From positions 1 to 64,000 of the forward strand of contig DBOL01000029.1 in assembly GCA_002299555.1 (NCBI GenBank): DNA of 64,000 bases, read 5' to 3'. Made by a program: the position numbers and the translations under genes. Below the pieces are notes generated by a model. That model worked only from the letters and a program-made list of their open reading frames with translations. It ran no database searches and had not been told where the DNA came from. This document shows positions 26,250-36,126 of this stretch, in pieces (the stretch's first letter is position 1; the number at the start of each line of letters is the position of its first letter). This stretch comes from Candidatus Aminicenantes bacterium UBA647 (GTDB taxonomy: Bacteria > Acidobacteriota > Aminicenantia > UBA2199).

Positions 26250-27356
26250 ATGAGAATTTTTGTGGAAAAAAATTTTTTTTCTAATGAACTAAAATTATTT
26301 CAGGGAGTATTTGAAAAAAAAACTCTTATCGATATACTCCAGAACATAAAGATAACAGCATATGAGAACGGAGATCTAGAACTTGTAGCAACAGATCTTG
26401 AGATCGGATTATCTTCAAAGATCCAGGTAAAAGTTGAGGAGCCCGGGACATTTACGGTCAACGGCAGGGATTTCTATGATCTTATTTCTAAAATGCCCGA
26501 AGGTAATATTGAAATATCAGAAAATAACGATCTGAACATAAGTATTTCAAACGAGAAAAAAACAAGTAAATATAAGCTTATGGGACTTCAATCCGCAGAT
26601 TACCCAAAATTACCGGAAGCCGATTTTTCTGATCCGATAAGCCTTGATATAAAACAATTGGGATTCCTGATAAACAAAAGTTATTTCATAATTTCACCTG
26701 AGATGAAATTTAATCTGGGAGGCGCACTTCTCACGATTTCAGATGACATGATAGAAATGGCTTCAACTGACGGACACAGACTTTCCTACTCATACTATGA
26801 TTACAAAGATGAAAAGGGTGATAGTGTCAATTTTATAATTTCAAGGAAATCTCTTCTTGAGCTGTTGAAGATAGGAGACAATGGAGATTTAGATTTTTCA
26901 TACGATAAGAACAATTTGTTTTTCAGATATCAAAACAGGATCCTTTCTTCACGTATCATTGATCAGAAATTCCCGAATTACAAAACTGTAATTCCCGAGA
27001 GCACAAAAAACAAAGCTGTTATTGAAAGCAATGAACTTAACACCACATTGAAAAGGATCTTAATATTTAAAAGTAGAAACAATGGAGTTGTTTTTAAGTT
27101 TGAGAAAGGAAAACTTATATTGGAGCGGACAACACCTGAAAAAGGTGAAGCATATGATGAGATAGATATTGATTATGACGGAGAGCCGATTAGTGTTGCT
27201 TTTAACGGCAGTTTTATTATTGATTTTTTAGCACATGTGAACACGGAAAAGATTACAATAAAAATGAATGACACAGAGAGTTCTTTTGTATTTGAACCTT
27301 CCATACCTTCAAAGGAAGGAAAATTTATTTATGTAGTAATGCCTCTCAACATTTAG
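26250..27356 (+). CDS. dnaN: DNA polymerase III beta subunit (sliding clamp)
   Basis: The ring-shaped clamp holds DNA polymerase III and repair factors on DNA. The 368-residue protein has three clamp domains: MRIFVEKNFFSNELKLFQGVF opens domain 1, KYKLMGLQSADYPKLPE marks its end, and the third ends with the standard FIYVVMPLNI. Length is normal. The start has AGAGGCAGG in front. It follows dnaA after the AT-rich spacer and is 2 bases from recF, so dnaN and recF are coupled. Confidence 0.97.
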   Translation: MRIFVEKNFFSNELKLFQGVFEKKTLIDILQNIKITAYENGDLELVATDLEIGLSSKIQVKVEEPGTFTVNGRDFYDLISKMPEGNIEISENNDLNISISNEKKTSKYKLMGLQSADYPKLPEADFSDPISLDIKQLGFLINKSYFIISPEMKFNLGGALLTISDDMIEMASTDGHRLSYSYYDYKDEKGDSVNFIISRKSLLELLKIGDNGDLDFSYDKNNLFFRYQNRILSSRIIDQKFPNYKTVIPESTKNKAVIESNELNTTLKRILIFKSRNNGVVFKFEKGKLILERTTPEKGEAYDEIDIDYDGEPISVAFNGSFIIDFLAHVNTEKITIKMNDTESSFVFEPSIPSKEGKFIYVVMPLNI

Positions 27357-27358
27357 AT

Positions 27359-28393
27359 TTGTTTATTGAAAATATTGAGATATCCGGTTTTCGGAATCTT
27401 TATAAAAAAAAAGTTTTCACTTTTACAAATAGCAAAAACATAATTTATGGACCTAACGGTTCAGGAAAAACCACTGTTCTTGAAGCGATCTACCTTCTGG
27501 GTTTCGGACGTTCTTTTTTAAATGTAAAGAAAGAGGAGCTTCTTAATAATAGTTCAGATGAATTTTTTATTAACTCATCTATAATCAGATCTGAATTAGA
27601 ATTTAATATCAGCGCCGCTTTGACTAAAAATTTCTCGCTATTTCTTGATGGAGAAAAAACAGGAATCTCCGGGATTGGAAGAAATTTTTTTCCACTTTTT
27701 TTTTCGTCCAGCGATTATGTATCGCTCATATCAAGCAGGTCAAGCCTTAGAAAATTATTTGATAAGTTCATATTTGGAATAGAAAATATCTACTCTGGCG
27801 AATTGATTGAATATAAAAAAGTGATCCGTAACAAAACATATCTTTTAAAGCACAATCCTGATCGAGTTCAATTGGAAGGATGGAACAAACTGCTTGCAGA
27901 TTATGTTTTAAAAATTACAAGAATGAGATTTGATTTTATTAGAAAAATAAATAACTACATTCAGAACAAATATTGTAGTGGGATAGAGATAAAATATACA
28001 CCTTCCTCATCCGGTTTTTACGATAGTGAAGAATTTAAACTTGAGAAGGTTTTGTCTGTTCTGGCCGGAATTCTTGAAAAAGAGATTTTGTATAAGAATT
28101 TAGCCATAGGGGTTCATCTTGATAAATATGAGATATTTCTTGATAAACGGCCTTTGAGGTTATATTCGTCCGGAGAGAAAAAACTAAATCTTCTTTATAT
28201 TTATCTCGCATATATTGATATGTTCCTGTCAAAAAGGGAAGAGTACCCCGTCTTCCTTATAGATGATTATGATATAGCTATGGATAAGGCGAATACAGAA
28301 ATTTTGATGTCAAAATATCCGGCAATGCAGATTATTGCAACTTCAGTGAGAAACAACAAAAATTTTGATTCGATTATAAAATTAATATCTTAA
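27359..28393 (+). CDS. recF: DNA replication and repair protein RecF
   Basis: RecF is an SMC-like ATPase that helps load RecA at gapped DNA with RecO and RecR. The 344-residue protein starts with TTG two bases after dnaN (FIENIEISGFRNLYKKK). It has Walker A GPNGSGKTT near residue 35, the signature YSSGEKKLNLLYIY near 262 and Walker B PVFLIDDYDIAMD near 296. The coiled-coil arm is short. Its own ribosome site is poor, so translation probably depends on dnaN read-through. Confidence 0.94.
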   Translation: MFIENIEISGFRNLYKKKVFTFTNSKNIIYGPNGSGKTTVLEAIYLLGFGRSFLNVKKEELLNNSSDEFFINSSIIRSELEFNISAALTKNFSLFLDGEKTGISGIGRNFFPLFFSSSDYVSLISSRSSLRKLFDKFIFGIENIYSGELIEYKKVIRNKTYLLKHNPDRVQLEGWNKLLADYVLKITRMRFDFIRKINNYIQNKYCSGIEIKYTPSSSGFYDSEEFKLEKVLSVLAGILEKEILYKNLAIGVHLDKYEIFLDKRPLRLYSSGEKKLNLLYIYLAYIDMFLSKREEYPVFLIDDYDIAMDKANTEILMSKYPAMQIIATSVRNNKNFDSIIKLIS

Positions 28394-28534
28394 CAAAATA
28401 TGGTTGTCCGGGCACATTCATATAGGCTCCTCTACCTTTACAGATATAAGTATTTGAGTTATAATTACTTTAATTGAAAGTATATCGGATTTACCATATT
28501 TATACAGAGTTGAAACCTTTTACAGGAGAGTAAA

Positions 28535-30949
28535 TTGACAGTCGGATCATCAAAGGAAAACGGAAATAATTATACCGCTGATAATATAAAAATTCTGGAA
28601 GGGCTCGAAGCAGTCAGATTGCGTCCTGCAATGTATATAGGGAGTACCGGATCATCCGGGCTTCACCACCTGGTATATGAGGTTGTTGATAATTCCGTTG
28701 ATGAAGCGATGGTGGGATTTTGTGATTCCATAGAAGTTGTTATTCATTTTGATAACTCAATTTCAGTTGTCGATAATGGCAGAGGAATTCCGGTCGATAT
28801 TCACAAAGAAGAAAATAAATCTGCCGCTGAAATAGTTATGACCATTCTTCATGCCGGAGGAAAATTTGATAATGATACATACAAAGTGTCAGGAGGGCTT
28901 CACGGAGTCGGGGTTTCAGTTGTAAATGCTTTATCCTCAAAACTTGAATTAGAAGTCAAAAGAGATGGTCATATTTATTTTCAGAAATATCAGGCCGGAC
29001 ATCCGGAGACGGAGTTTAAAAAACTTGGGAAAACAGAAAAAAGGGGAACCAAAATAACTTTCTGGCCCGATGAAGATATTTTTGAAACTTTGGAATATGA
29101 TTATACAATTTTGTCAAAAAGGCTTAAGGAACTGGCTTTCCTTAACAAAGGATTATCGATCAGTCTGAATGATGAAAGAACTGATAAAAGTGAAACTTTT
29201 TATTATGAGGGTGGAATTGTTGAATATGTTGAGTATTTAACGCAATCTAAAAAAAGAGTTCATGAAAATCCGATATTTCTATCATCGGAAAATGACGATA
29301 TGACAGTGGAGATCGCGTTTCAGTATGTGAATTCTTATTCAGAAATATTACTTTCATTTGTCAACAATATAAATACGATCGAAGGGGGCACCCATCTAAC
29401 CGGATTCAAGGGGGCGCTTACCAGAACGATAAACAATTATGCGCAATCAAATAATTTAAAAAGGGATTTTAAAGAAAGTTTTTCCGGTGAAGATGTAAGA
29501 GAGGGTATCGTTGGCGTTATCTCAATAAGAATTAAAGACCCCCAGTTTGAAGGACAGACAAAAGCAAAACTTGGAAACTCGGAAGTAAAGGGAATTCTGG
29601 AATCTTTTGTTAATCAAAAACTTGGAGAATTTCTTGAAGAGAATATATCAATATCTAAAGAAATAATCGCAAAGGTTTCTCTTGCTGCCCAAGCGAGAGA
29701 GGCTTCAAGAAAGGCTAAGGATCTTATAAGGAAGACAAGCCTTCTTGAAAGCACTTCTCTTCCCGGTAAACTTGCAGATTGTCAATCAAAAGATCCGGAA
29801 GAGAGTGAAATTTATATTGTTGAGGGTGATTCGGCTGGAGGATCTGCAAAGCAGGGGCGAGACAGAAAATTCCAGGCAATACTTCCATTGAAGGGAAAAA
29901 TTCTCAATGTTGAAAAATCAACAACTGCAAAGATGCTTGAGAACGAAGAGATAAAAACTATCATTGCTGCTCTGGGTGTCGGGATCGGTGTTGAAAATTT
30001 TGATATAGAAAAAATCAGATACAAAAAAATAATTATAATGACTGATGCAGATGTTGATGGTTCTCATATCCGTACTTTATTGATGACATTCTTTTTCAGG
30101 CACATGAAACCTCTCATAGAGAGGGGATATCTTTATCTTGCACAGCCTCCGCTATTTCTTTTCAGAATAGGGAAAAAAGGGGTTTATCTTAAAAAAGAGA
30201 AAGACCTTGATAATTATCTTCTGAAAAAAATCGGAAAAGATGTGAAGTTATCATTAAACGGGAGTGAAAATTCATATCTCGAAGGTGATGCACTGATTAG
30301 TTTTATAAAACTTTTATCAAAGAAGAATACACTTCTTGATAAAATAGAGCAAAGAGGAATGCCGAAGGTGTTGACGAAAAAACTTATCGAAATTATCAAG
30401 AATGAAGAATCGTTTAAAGATGAGAAGAAGACCCTTGAAGTAGCCGATGTTATAAAGAAAATTGATTGCTGCAAGTCTGCTTCCGTAAATTATGATTCCG
30501 AATACTCAACGTATACAATAGATCTGAAATATGAGCTGAGTGGTGTCTCCATGTCAAAAATAATCAATTGGGAATATTTGACAGGACCTCTCTTTGCGCG
30601 GGTAAATGAAGCTTATGAAAAACTCAAAGATTTTCCAGGATCACCTTATAAGTTTAATATTGGAGAGGATAAATTTGTTATTGAAGATGAAAGGGATGTT
30701 GTTTTAACCCTTTACGAAAAAGTAAAGAAGGGTGTCTACATCCAAAGATATAAAGGCCTCGGGGAAATGAATCCAGATCAGTTATGGGAGACAACAATGA
30801 ATCCCGAGAACCGGACTCTGCTTAAAGTAGAGATTAACGACTTTTTTGAGAGTGAGATTATTTTTGATACTCTCATGGGAAGTGATTCAATGAAGAGACG
30901 TATTTTTATTGAGGAAAATGCCCTCAACGTAAAAAATCTGGATATATAA
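28535..30949 (+). CDS. gyrB: DNA gyrase subunit B
   Basis: GyrB supplies the ATPase of gyrase, which introduces negative supercoils. The 804-residue protein starts at TTG after AGGAGAGTAAA. The GHKL ATPase domain shows EVVDNSVDEA, DNGRGIPVD and GGLHGVGVSVVNALS; the transducer has QTKAKLGNSEV; the TOPRIM domain has EGDSAGGSAKQGRDR and MTDADVDGSHIRTLL. The C terminus ends near YKGLGEMNPDQLWETTMNP, as usual. Length is the 'long' class typical of Gram-negative bacteria. It is separated from recF by 141 bases without a strong motif and lies 9 bases before gyrA. Confidence 0.98.
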   Translation: MTVGSSKENGNNYTADNIKILEGLEAVRLRPAMYIGSTGSSGLHHLVYEVVDNSVDEAMVGFCDSIEVVIHFDNSISVVDNGRGIPVDIHKEENKSAAEIVMTILHAGGKFDNDTYKVSGGLHGVGVSVVNALSSKLELEVKRDGHIYFQKYQAGHPETEFKKLGKTEKRGTKITFWPDEDIFETLEYDYTILSKRLKELAFLNKGLSISLNDERTDKSETFYYEGGIVEYVEYLTQSKKRVHENPIFLSSENDDMTVEIAFQYVNSYSEILLSFVNNINTIEGGTHLTGFKGALTRTINNYAQSNNLKRDFKESFSGEDVREGIVGVISIRIKDPQFEGQTKAKLGNSEVKGILESFVNQKLGEFLEENISISKEIIAKVSLAAQAREASRKAKDLIRKTSLLESTSLPGKLADCQSKDPEESEIYIVEGDSAGGSAKQGRDRKFQAILPLKGKILNVEKSTTAKMLENEEIKTIIAALGVGIGVENFDIEKIRYKKIIIMTDADVDGSHIRTLLMTFFFRHMKPLIERGYLYLAQPPLFLFRIGKKGVYLKKEKDLDNYLLKKIGKDVKLSLNGSENSYLEGDALISFIKLLSKKNTLLDKIEQRGMPKVLTKKLIEIIKNEESFKDEKKTLEVADVIKKIDCCKSASVNYDSEYSTYTIDLKYELSGVSMSKIINWEYLTGPLFARVNEAYEKLKDFPGSPYKFNIGEDKFVIEDERDVVLTLYEKVKKGVYIQRYKGLGEMNPDQLWETTMNPENRTLLKVEINDFFESEIIFDTLMGSDSMKRRIFIEENALNVKNLDI

Positions 30950-30958
30950 GGAATTACT

Positions 30959-33436
30959 ATGGCAGATGAAAAGAAAAATCTGACAAATATAGAAGAAGTC
31001 ACAATAGAGAATGAGATGAAGACATCTTATCTCGATTACTCAATGAGTGTAATTATCGGGAGAGCTATTCCTGATATAAGAGATGGACTGAAGCCCGTTC
31101 ATAGACGAACGTTATTTTCACTTTCTCAAACGGGAACATTCCATAACAAACCTTATAAAAAATCTGCAAGGATAGTCGGTGATGTTATCGGTAAATATCA
31201 TCCTCATGGGGACCAGGCCGTTTATGATACTCTCGTAAGAATGGCACAGGATTTTTCTCTCAGATATCCACTGGTTGATGGTCAGGGAAATTTCGGTTCT
31301 ATAGATGGTGATCCACCTGCTGCGCAGAGGTATACCGAGGTAAGGCTTCAAAGTATTACGAATGAACTTTTAAGGGATCTTGAAAAAAATACCGTCGATT
31401 ATATTCCAAACTATGATGGGTCTTTAAACGAACCGGATGTTTTTCCCTCACAGCTTCCGAATTTATTGCTTAACGGGAGCTCCGGGATCGCAGTTGGAAT
31501 GGCAACATCAATTCCTCCGCACAACATAAAAGAGATTATTGACGCATTTGTAGAATATATGGAAAATCCTGCCATCTCTATCGAAGAGATAATGGAGATA
31601 GTTAAAGGACCGGATTTTCCAACAGGCGGGACGATCTATGGAAAAAGATCAATTCTTGAAGCATATACTACCGGAAAGGGGTCTGTAATAGTCAGGGGAA
31701 AAGCCGGATTTGAGGAGGATGATAAGGGAAAGCAAAAAATAATAATTTCTGAGATCCCTTTTCAGACAAACAAATCAAGATTGCTTGAGAATATTGCTAG
31801 ATTAGTAAACACAAAAAAGATCGGTGGAATTTCTGATCTGAGAGATGAATCAGACAGGGACGGAATGAGAATAGTTATTGAGATCAAGAGGGATGAGATT
31901 CCTGAAGTAGTTTTAAACAATCTTTTTAAATATACTCAACTTCAAACTACGTTTTCTCTAAATCTTCTTGCTATTGTCAACAAACAGCCTAAACAATTCA
32001 ATATAAAAAATTATTTCAAATATTTTCTCGGACACAGAAAAGAGATAATCCGAAGAAGAACTCAGTTTGAACTTGAAAAAGCCGAAAAACGGATTCATAT
32101 TATCGAAGGACTCAAGATCGCTCTTGAAAACCTTGATGAGATTGTAAAAATAATAAAAGGTTCAAAAAACAGGGACGAGGCCAGAAAATTTTTAAGATCA
32201 AAATATAAACTCTCTGAGATACAGGCAAATGCAATTCTTGAAATGCAACTCTATAAACTTACAGGTCTTGAAGTTGAAAAACTTGAAAATGAATACAATG
32301 AACTTCTAAAACTTATAAAATATCTAAAAGAAATTCTCTCGAATGATGACAAGCTTCTTGAATTGATCAAAACAGAACTTCTTGAATCTGCTTTAAAATT
32401 TGAGGATAAAAGAAGGACTGTAATAGTTGAAACAGAGCTTACCGAAATAAACATGGAAGATATCATCAAGGATGAGGACTACATAATCATCTTTACAAAA
32501 GAAGGGTATATAAAGAGGACCCTTCTTGATTCTTACAAAATTCAAAACCGTGGAACGATGGGAAAGAGAGGTTTCGGATTAAAAGATACCGATATGGTCA
32601 GGAGGGTTTTTGTTGCTTCTGCACATGAGTATATCCTTGTGTTTACTGAAAAAGGGAGAATGTTCTGGAAAAAAGTGTATGATCTTCCAGAGGGCGATAC
32701 GACAGGGAGAGGGAAACCTATCAATCGAATCATCGGCATTAGCGATAAAGAAAAAGTATGTTCAGTTATAAATGTTAAGGAATTTTCAGAAGATAAATAT
32801 GTGATGCTCTTTTCGAGGAAGGGTTATGTTAAGAAAACCAATCTCTCAAAGTTTTCACGTCCCAGAGTGTCCGGAATCATTGCCGCAGATGTAGGAGATG
32901 ATGATCTTATTTTTGAAGCTCATATCACAGATGGTAACAATGATATTATCCTGGGATCAACTCTTGGGAAATCTATCCGTTTCAATGAAAAGCAGATAAG
33001 GGAAATGGGCAGAGGGGCAAGAGGTGTTATTGGAATAAGGCTTGAAAATAATGATTTTCTCGTAGGTGCCGGAGTTATCGGGGATGATGATAAATATATT
33101 CTTACAATAACCGAATCAGGGATCGGGAAAAAATCATCTCTTGATCTGTACAGGTGCCAATCACGTGGCGGAAAAGGGCTTCTCAATATAAGGATCAATG
33201 ATAAACTGGGAAAAGTAATTGGATTGATAATTTTGAATGATTCTGATGAGATGATCCTCTCTTCTGAAAAGGGAGTTGTGAACAAGCAGGGTACATCGCA
33301 GATACGTTCACAGGGAAGAGCTACACAGGGTTTGAAAATTATTAATCTGAAAAAGGGAGACAAGCTTGTGTCTCTTGAGAAAGTAAGGGTTGAAAATAAT
33401 TTTCCTGAGGAACAACAAGATGAGCGACCAGAATAA
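30959..33436 (+). CDS. gyrA: DNA gyrase subunit A
   Basis: GyrA cuts and rejoins DNA and wraps it through its C-terminal pinwheel. The 825-residue protein has the catalytic Tyr125 in AAQRYTE and a gyrase-type GyrA box [10 protein letters not shown] near residue 530, separating it from topoisomerase IV ParC. In the quinolone-resistance region the sequence is [10 protein letters not shown], so the position equal to E. coli Ser83 is Gln86. The ATG follows AAGGAATTACT. It lies 9 bases after gyrB and its 3' end overlaps gltX by 17 bases. Confidence 0.97.
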   Translation: MADEKKNLTNIEEVTIENEMKTSYLDYSMSVIIGRAIPDIRDGLKPVHRRTLFSLSQTGTFHNKPYKKSARIVGDVIGKYHPHGDQAVYDTLVRMAQDFSLRYPLVDGQGNFGSIDGDPPAAQRYTEVRLQSITNELLRDLEKNTVDYIPNYDGSLNEPDVFPSQLPNLLLNGSSGIAVGMATSIPPHNIKEIIDAFVEYMENPAISIEEIMEIVKGPDFPTGGTIYGKRSILEAYTTGKGSVIVRGKAGFEEDDKGKQKIIISEIPFQTNKSRLLENIARLVNTKKIGGISDLRDESDRDGMRIVIEIKRDEIPEVVLNNLFKYTQLQTTFSLNLLAIVNKQPKQFNIKNYFKYFLGHRKEIIRRRTQFELEKAEKRIHIIEGLKIALENLDEIVKIIKGSKNRDEARKFLRSKYKLSEIQANAILEMQLYKLTGLEVEKLENEYNELLKLIKYLKEILSNDDKLLELIKTELLESALKFEDKRRTVIVETELTEINMEDIIKDEDYIIIFTKEGYIKRTLLDSYKIQNRGTMGKRGFGLKDTDMVRRVFVASAHEYILVFTEKGRMFWKKVYDLPEGDTTGRGKPINRIIGISDKEKVCSVINVKEFSEDKYVMLFSRKGYVKKTNLSKFSRPRVSGIIAADVGDDDLIFEAHITDGNNDIILGSTLGKSIRFNEKQIREMGRGARGVIGIRLENNDFLVGAGVIGDDDKYILTITESGIGKKSSLDLYRCQSRGGKGLLNIRINDKLGKVIGLIILNDSDEMILSSEKGVVNKQGTSQIRSQGRATQGLKIINLKKGDKLVSLEKVRVENNFPEEQQDERPE

Positions 33437-34847
33437 AATCGTAAGATTTGCACCTTCCCCAACCGGACATCTTCATATTGGCGGATCCAGAACAGCGCTT
33501 TTTAATTATCTTTTTGCAAAAAAAGAAGAGGGAAAATTTGTTCTCAGAATAGAAGATACAGACAAGGAAAGATCAACAGATGAAATGACAAAGGAGATCA
33601 TTGAAGGACTTGATTGGCTTGGTCTGAAATCTGATGATATTCCATGGATGCAGTCGAAGTATATAGATACGCATGTTGAGTTGGCAAATAAATTGTTGAG
33701 TGAAAACAAAGCCTACCGTTGTTTTTGTTCACAGGAAGAGACAGAAGCAAGAAGAGTAAAGGATGGAAAAGTACAATTTTTTATGTATGACAGATATTGC
33801 CTCAAACTTTCCCCGAAAGAAATAGAGGAGCGGTTGAAAAACAACGATCCTTTTGTGTTGAGATTTAAAATTCCGGAGGGAGAAACAAAATTCAAGGACC
33901 GTATTCACAAAGAGATAAAATCAAATAATCGTGAGATTGATGATTTTGTTCTGCTTAGATCAGATGGAACACCGACCTATCAACTTTCTGTTGTATCAGA
34001 TGATGTTTCAATGAATATAACAGATGTGATCAGGGGGGATGACCATATTTCAAATACCTTTAAGCAAATTCTCCTTTTTCTTGCACTTGGGAAAAAACCA
34101 CCGAGATTTTCCCATCTGCCTCTCATAATGGGGGCGGACAAAAAAAAACTCAGCAAAAGACATGGAGAAACATCGATCCTGGAATTCAGAAAAAACGGAT
34201 ATCTTCCCGAGGCACTTGTAACATACTTGTCCCATCTCTCCTGGAGTCCGAATGATCACAAAAAGATCTATTCTCTTAAAGAATTGATCAATGACTTCAA
34301 CTTTTCCGCCATTTCGAAGAACAGCCCGATCTTTGATTATGATAAATTGAATTTTTTAAATTCAAAGGCAATTAAAGAGAAAGATCCTGTAAAGATCATT
34401 GAAATACTTTTCAATGATAGTGAATTCAAAGCTAAATATGAAAGTAGAGGATCAGAAAAACTTTTGTCACTTATTGAACTTGTAAAACCAAGAATGAAAA
34501 AAGTTCATGATTTTATCCATCAATTTGACATCTATCTCTCAGAAGAGCTGATATATGATGATGCAGAATTTAAAAAGCTCAATACCGAGAGTGGAAACAT
34601 GATCAATCTGATTGAAGGGTTAAGAGCAGGCTTTGAGACTATCACAGATTTTACCGAAGAAAATTTAGAAAAATTATTACGCGGATATGCAGAAAAAAAA
34701 GGAATTAAGGCCGGAGAAATAATTCATCCTCTCAGATTCGCTCTTACGAACACAACAGTGAGTCCTTCGATCTTTGAGATATTAATATTTCTCGGGAAAG
34801 AAAAGGTTTTAGCAAGGATCAGTGGATTTGTCGATTTCCTAAAATAA
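33420..34847 (+). CDS. gltX: Glutamyl-tRNA synthetase
   Basis: GltX charges tRNA-Glu. I use ATG 33420 (475 residues), which follows TGAGGAACAACAAG; an upstream TTG at 33390 would add ten residues unlike any family start. The HIGH-type motif is [11 protein letters not shown] just after the start, and the KMSKS-type motif is KKLSKRHGE near residue 240. The catalytic fold and anticodon-binding C terminus are both present. It overlaps the last 17 bases of gyrA. A separate glnS at 57655 suggests that this enzyme need not charge tRNA-Gln. Confidence 0.95.
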   Translation: MSDQNKIVRFAPSPTGHLHIGGSRTALFNYLFAKKEEGKFVLRIEDTDKERSTDEMTKEIIEGLDWLGLKSDDIPWMQSKYIDTHVELANKLLSENKAYRCFCSQEETEARRVKDGKVQFFMYDRYCLKLSPKEIEERLKNNDPFVLRFKIPEGETKFKDRIHKEIKSNNREIDDFVLLRSDGTPTYQLSVVSDDVSMNITDVIRGDDHISNTFKQILLFLALGKKPPRFSHLPLIMGADKKKLSKRHGETSILEFRKNGYLPEALVTYLSHLSWSPNDHKKIYSLKELINDFNFSAISKNSPIFDYDKLNFLNSKAIKEKDPVKIIEILFNDSEFKAKYESRGSEKLLSLIELVKPRMKKVHDFIHQFDIYLSEELIYDDAEFKKLNTESGNMINLIEGLRAGFETITDFTEENLEKLLRGYAEKKGIKAGEIIHPLRFALTNTTVSPSIFEILIFLGKEKVLARISGFVDFLK

Positions 34848-34848
34848 T

Positions 34849-35586
34849 ATGTTTTTTCCGATCAAGGATTATAACCCTACAAAAACGATCCCCTATATAA
34901 CTATTACACTGATTATTCTCAATATTTTTGTTTTTATGTATCAAAATTATTTAACAGAGCCGGGCCTTTCGCACTATGTAAACCATTACTCAATGGTTCC
35001 ATATGAAATTACACATCTTGAAAATGTGAAAGTACTGGTGGACAGAGATATGTTCGGTCAACCTGTTTTTCAGGAGAGGGCTTTACCCCCTTTGTTAAGC
35101 ATTATTTCATCTATGTTCATGCATGGCTCGATAATGCACCTGCTTGGAAATATGCTGTTTCTTTGGATATTTGGAAATAATATTGAGGATTATCTGGGAA
35201 AAACACTATTTATTCTGTTTTATTTAGTATCCGGGACGGGAGCCGTACTTCTCCATGTACTATTTAACCTGAGTTCTTTGACCCCTGTGATAGGAGCAAG
35301 TGGAGCAGTTTCCGGAGTAATGGGTGCATATTTGATCCTTTATCCTAAAGCGAAAGTAAAAACTTTAGTATTTATTTTTATCATTGTTACTTTTATTGAT
35401 ATTCCGGCAGGGATCTTTCTTGCTGTTTGGTTTATATTTCAGTTTTTTTATACAAGTAGCGGTGGAATAGCCTGGCTTGCCCATGTAGGTGGATTTCTTG
35501 CGGGAGCATCGCTTATTTATCTTATAAAAAAGAGAAAGCCTATAGTAGAGATAGTGAGAGAAGAAGACTTTTATTTGGAGGAATAA
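34849..35586 (+). CDS. Rhomboid-family intramembrane serine protease
   Basis: A 245-residue polytopic protease that would cut membrane helices within the bilayer. About six or seven hydrophobic segments are present, beginning FFPIKDYNPTKTIPYITITLI. The catalytic Ser151 is in IGASGAVSGVMGAYL and the catalytic His212 is in LAHVGGFLAGA. HGSIMHLLGNMLFLWIFG is the usual HxxxHxxxN-like helix. It starts one base after gltX and its stop overlaps the ridA-like start (TAATG). Substrate unknown. Confidence 0.93.
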   Translation: MFFPIKDYNPTKTIPYITITLIILNIFVFMYQNYLTEPGLSHYVNHYSMVPYEITHLENVKVLVDRDMFGQPVFQERALPPLLSIISSMFMHGSIMHLLGNMLFLWIFGNNIEDYLGKTLFILFYLVSGTGAVLLHVLFNLSSLTPVIGASGAVSGVMGAYLILYPKAKVKTLVFIFIIVTFIDIPAGIFLAVWFIFQFFYTSSGGIAWLAHVGGFLAGASLIYLIKKRKPIVEIVREEDFYLEE

Positions 35587-35966
35587 TGACAAAAAAAATG
35601 ATCGAAACTAAAAATGCCCCTGCAGCTTTAGGCCCTTATTCACAGGCAATTGAATCAAATGGTTTTATTTTTCTTTCAGGCCAGATAGGAATTGATCCAT
35701 CAAGTGGGAAAATTGTTGAAGGCGGTGTTTCCGAACAGACAAACCGGATATTCAGTAATATTGAAAATGTTCTGGCTGAAGCAGGAAAAACACTCGACGA
35801 TATTGTTAAAGTAACAGTTTTCTTGAAAAATATGGATGATTTTTCGATCGTGAATTCAATCTATGCTAAATATTTCACTAAACCATTCCCAGCTCGCTCT
35901 GCAGTACAAGTAGCAAAATTACCTCTCGATGTTGATATCGAGATCGAAACTATAGCATCTATGTAA
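35586..35966 (+). CDS. RidA-family enamine/imine deaminase
   Basis: A 126-residue RidA/YjgF protein. The family hydrolyses reactive 2-aminoacrylate and similar imines made by PLP enzymes. The diagnostic features are GPYSQAIESNGFIFLSGQIG near the start, the VTVFLKNMDDF segment, and FPARSAVQVAKLPLDVDIEIE, which holds the active-site Arg and the terminal Glu. Its start overlaps the rhomboid stop by one base. It is the last gene of the rightward gltX-rhomboid-ridA run; the next 160 bases hold no gene I can support. Confidence 0.95.
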   Translation: MTKKMIETKNAPAALGPYSQAIESNGFIFLSGQIGIDPSSGKIVEGGVSEQTNRIFSNIENVLAEAGKTLDDIVKVTVFLKNMDDFSIVNSIYAKYFTKPFPARSAVQVAKLPLDVDIEIETIASM

Positions 35967-36126
35967 TTCCACAATTCCGTCAACCTCTTTTCCCTGTCTA
36001 CGTAAAAGAGAACCGTCCCCAAATTTCGTTTCAAATATTTGATAAGGGAGAGTTAATAAAAACTTGAATTTATTTCCGGATAATGATTAACTTAAGAGTA
36101 GGTTTAATCCTTTTGAACCAGTCATT

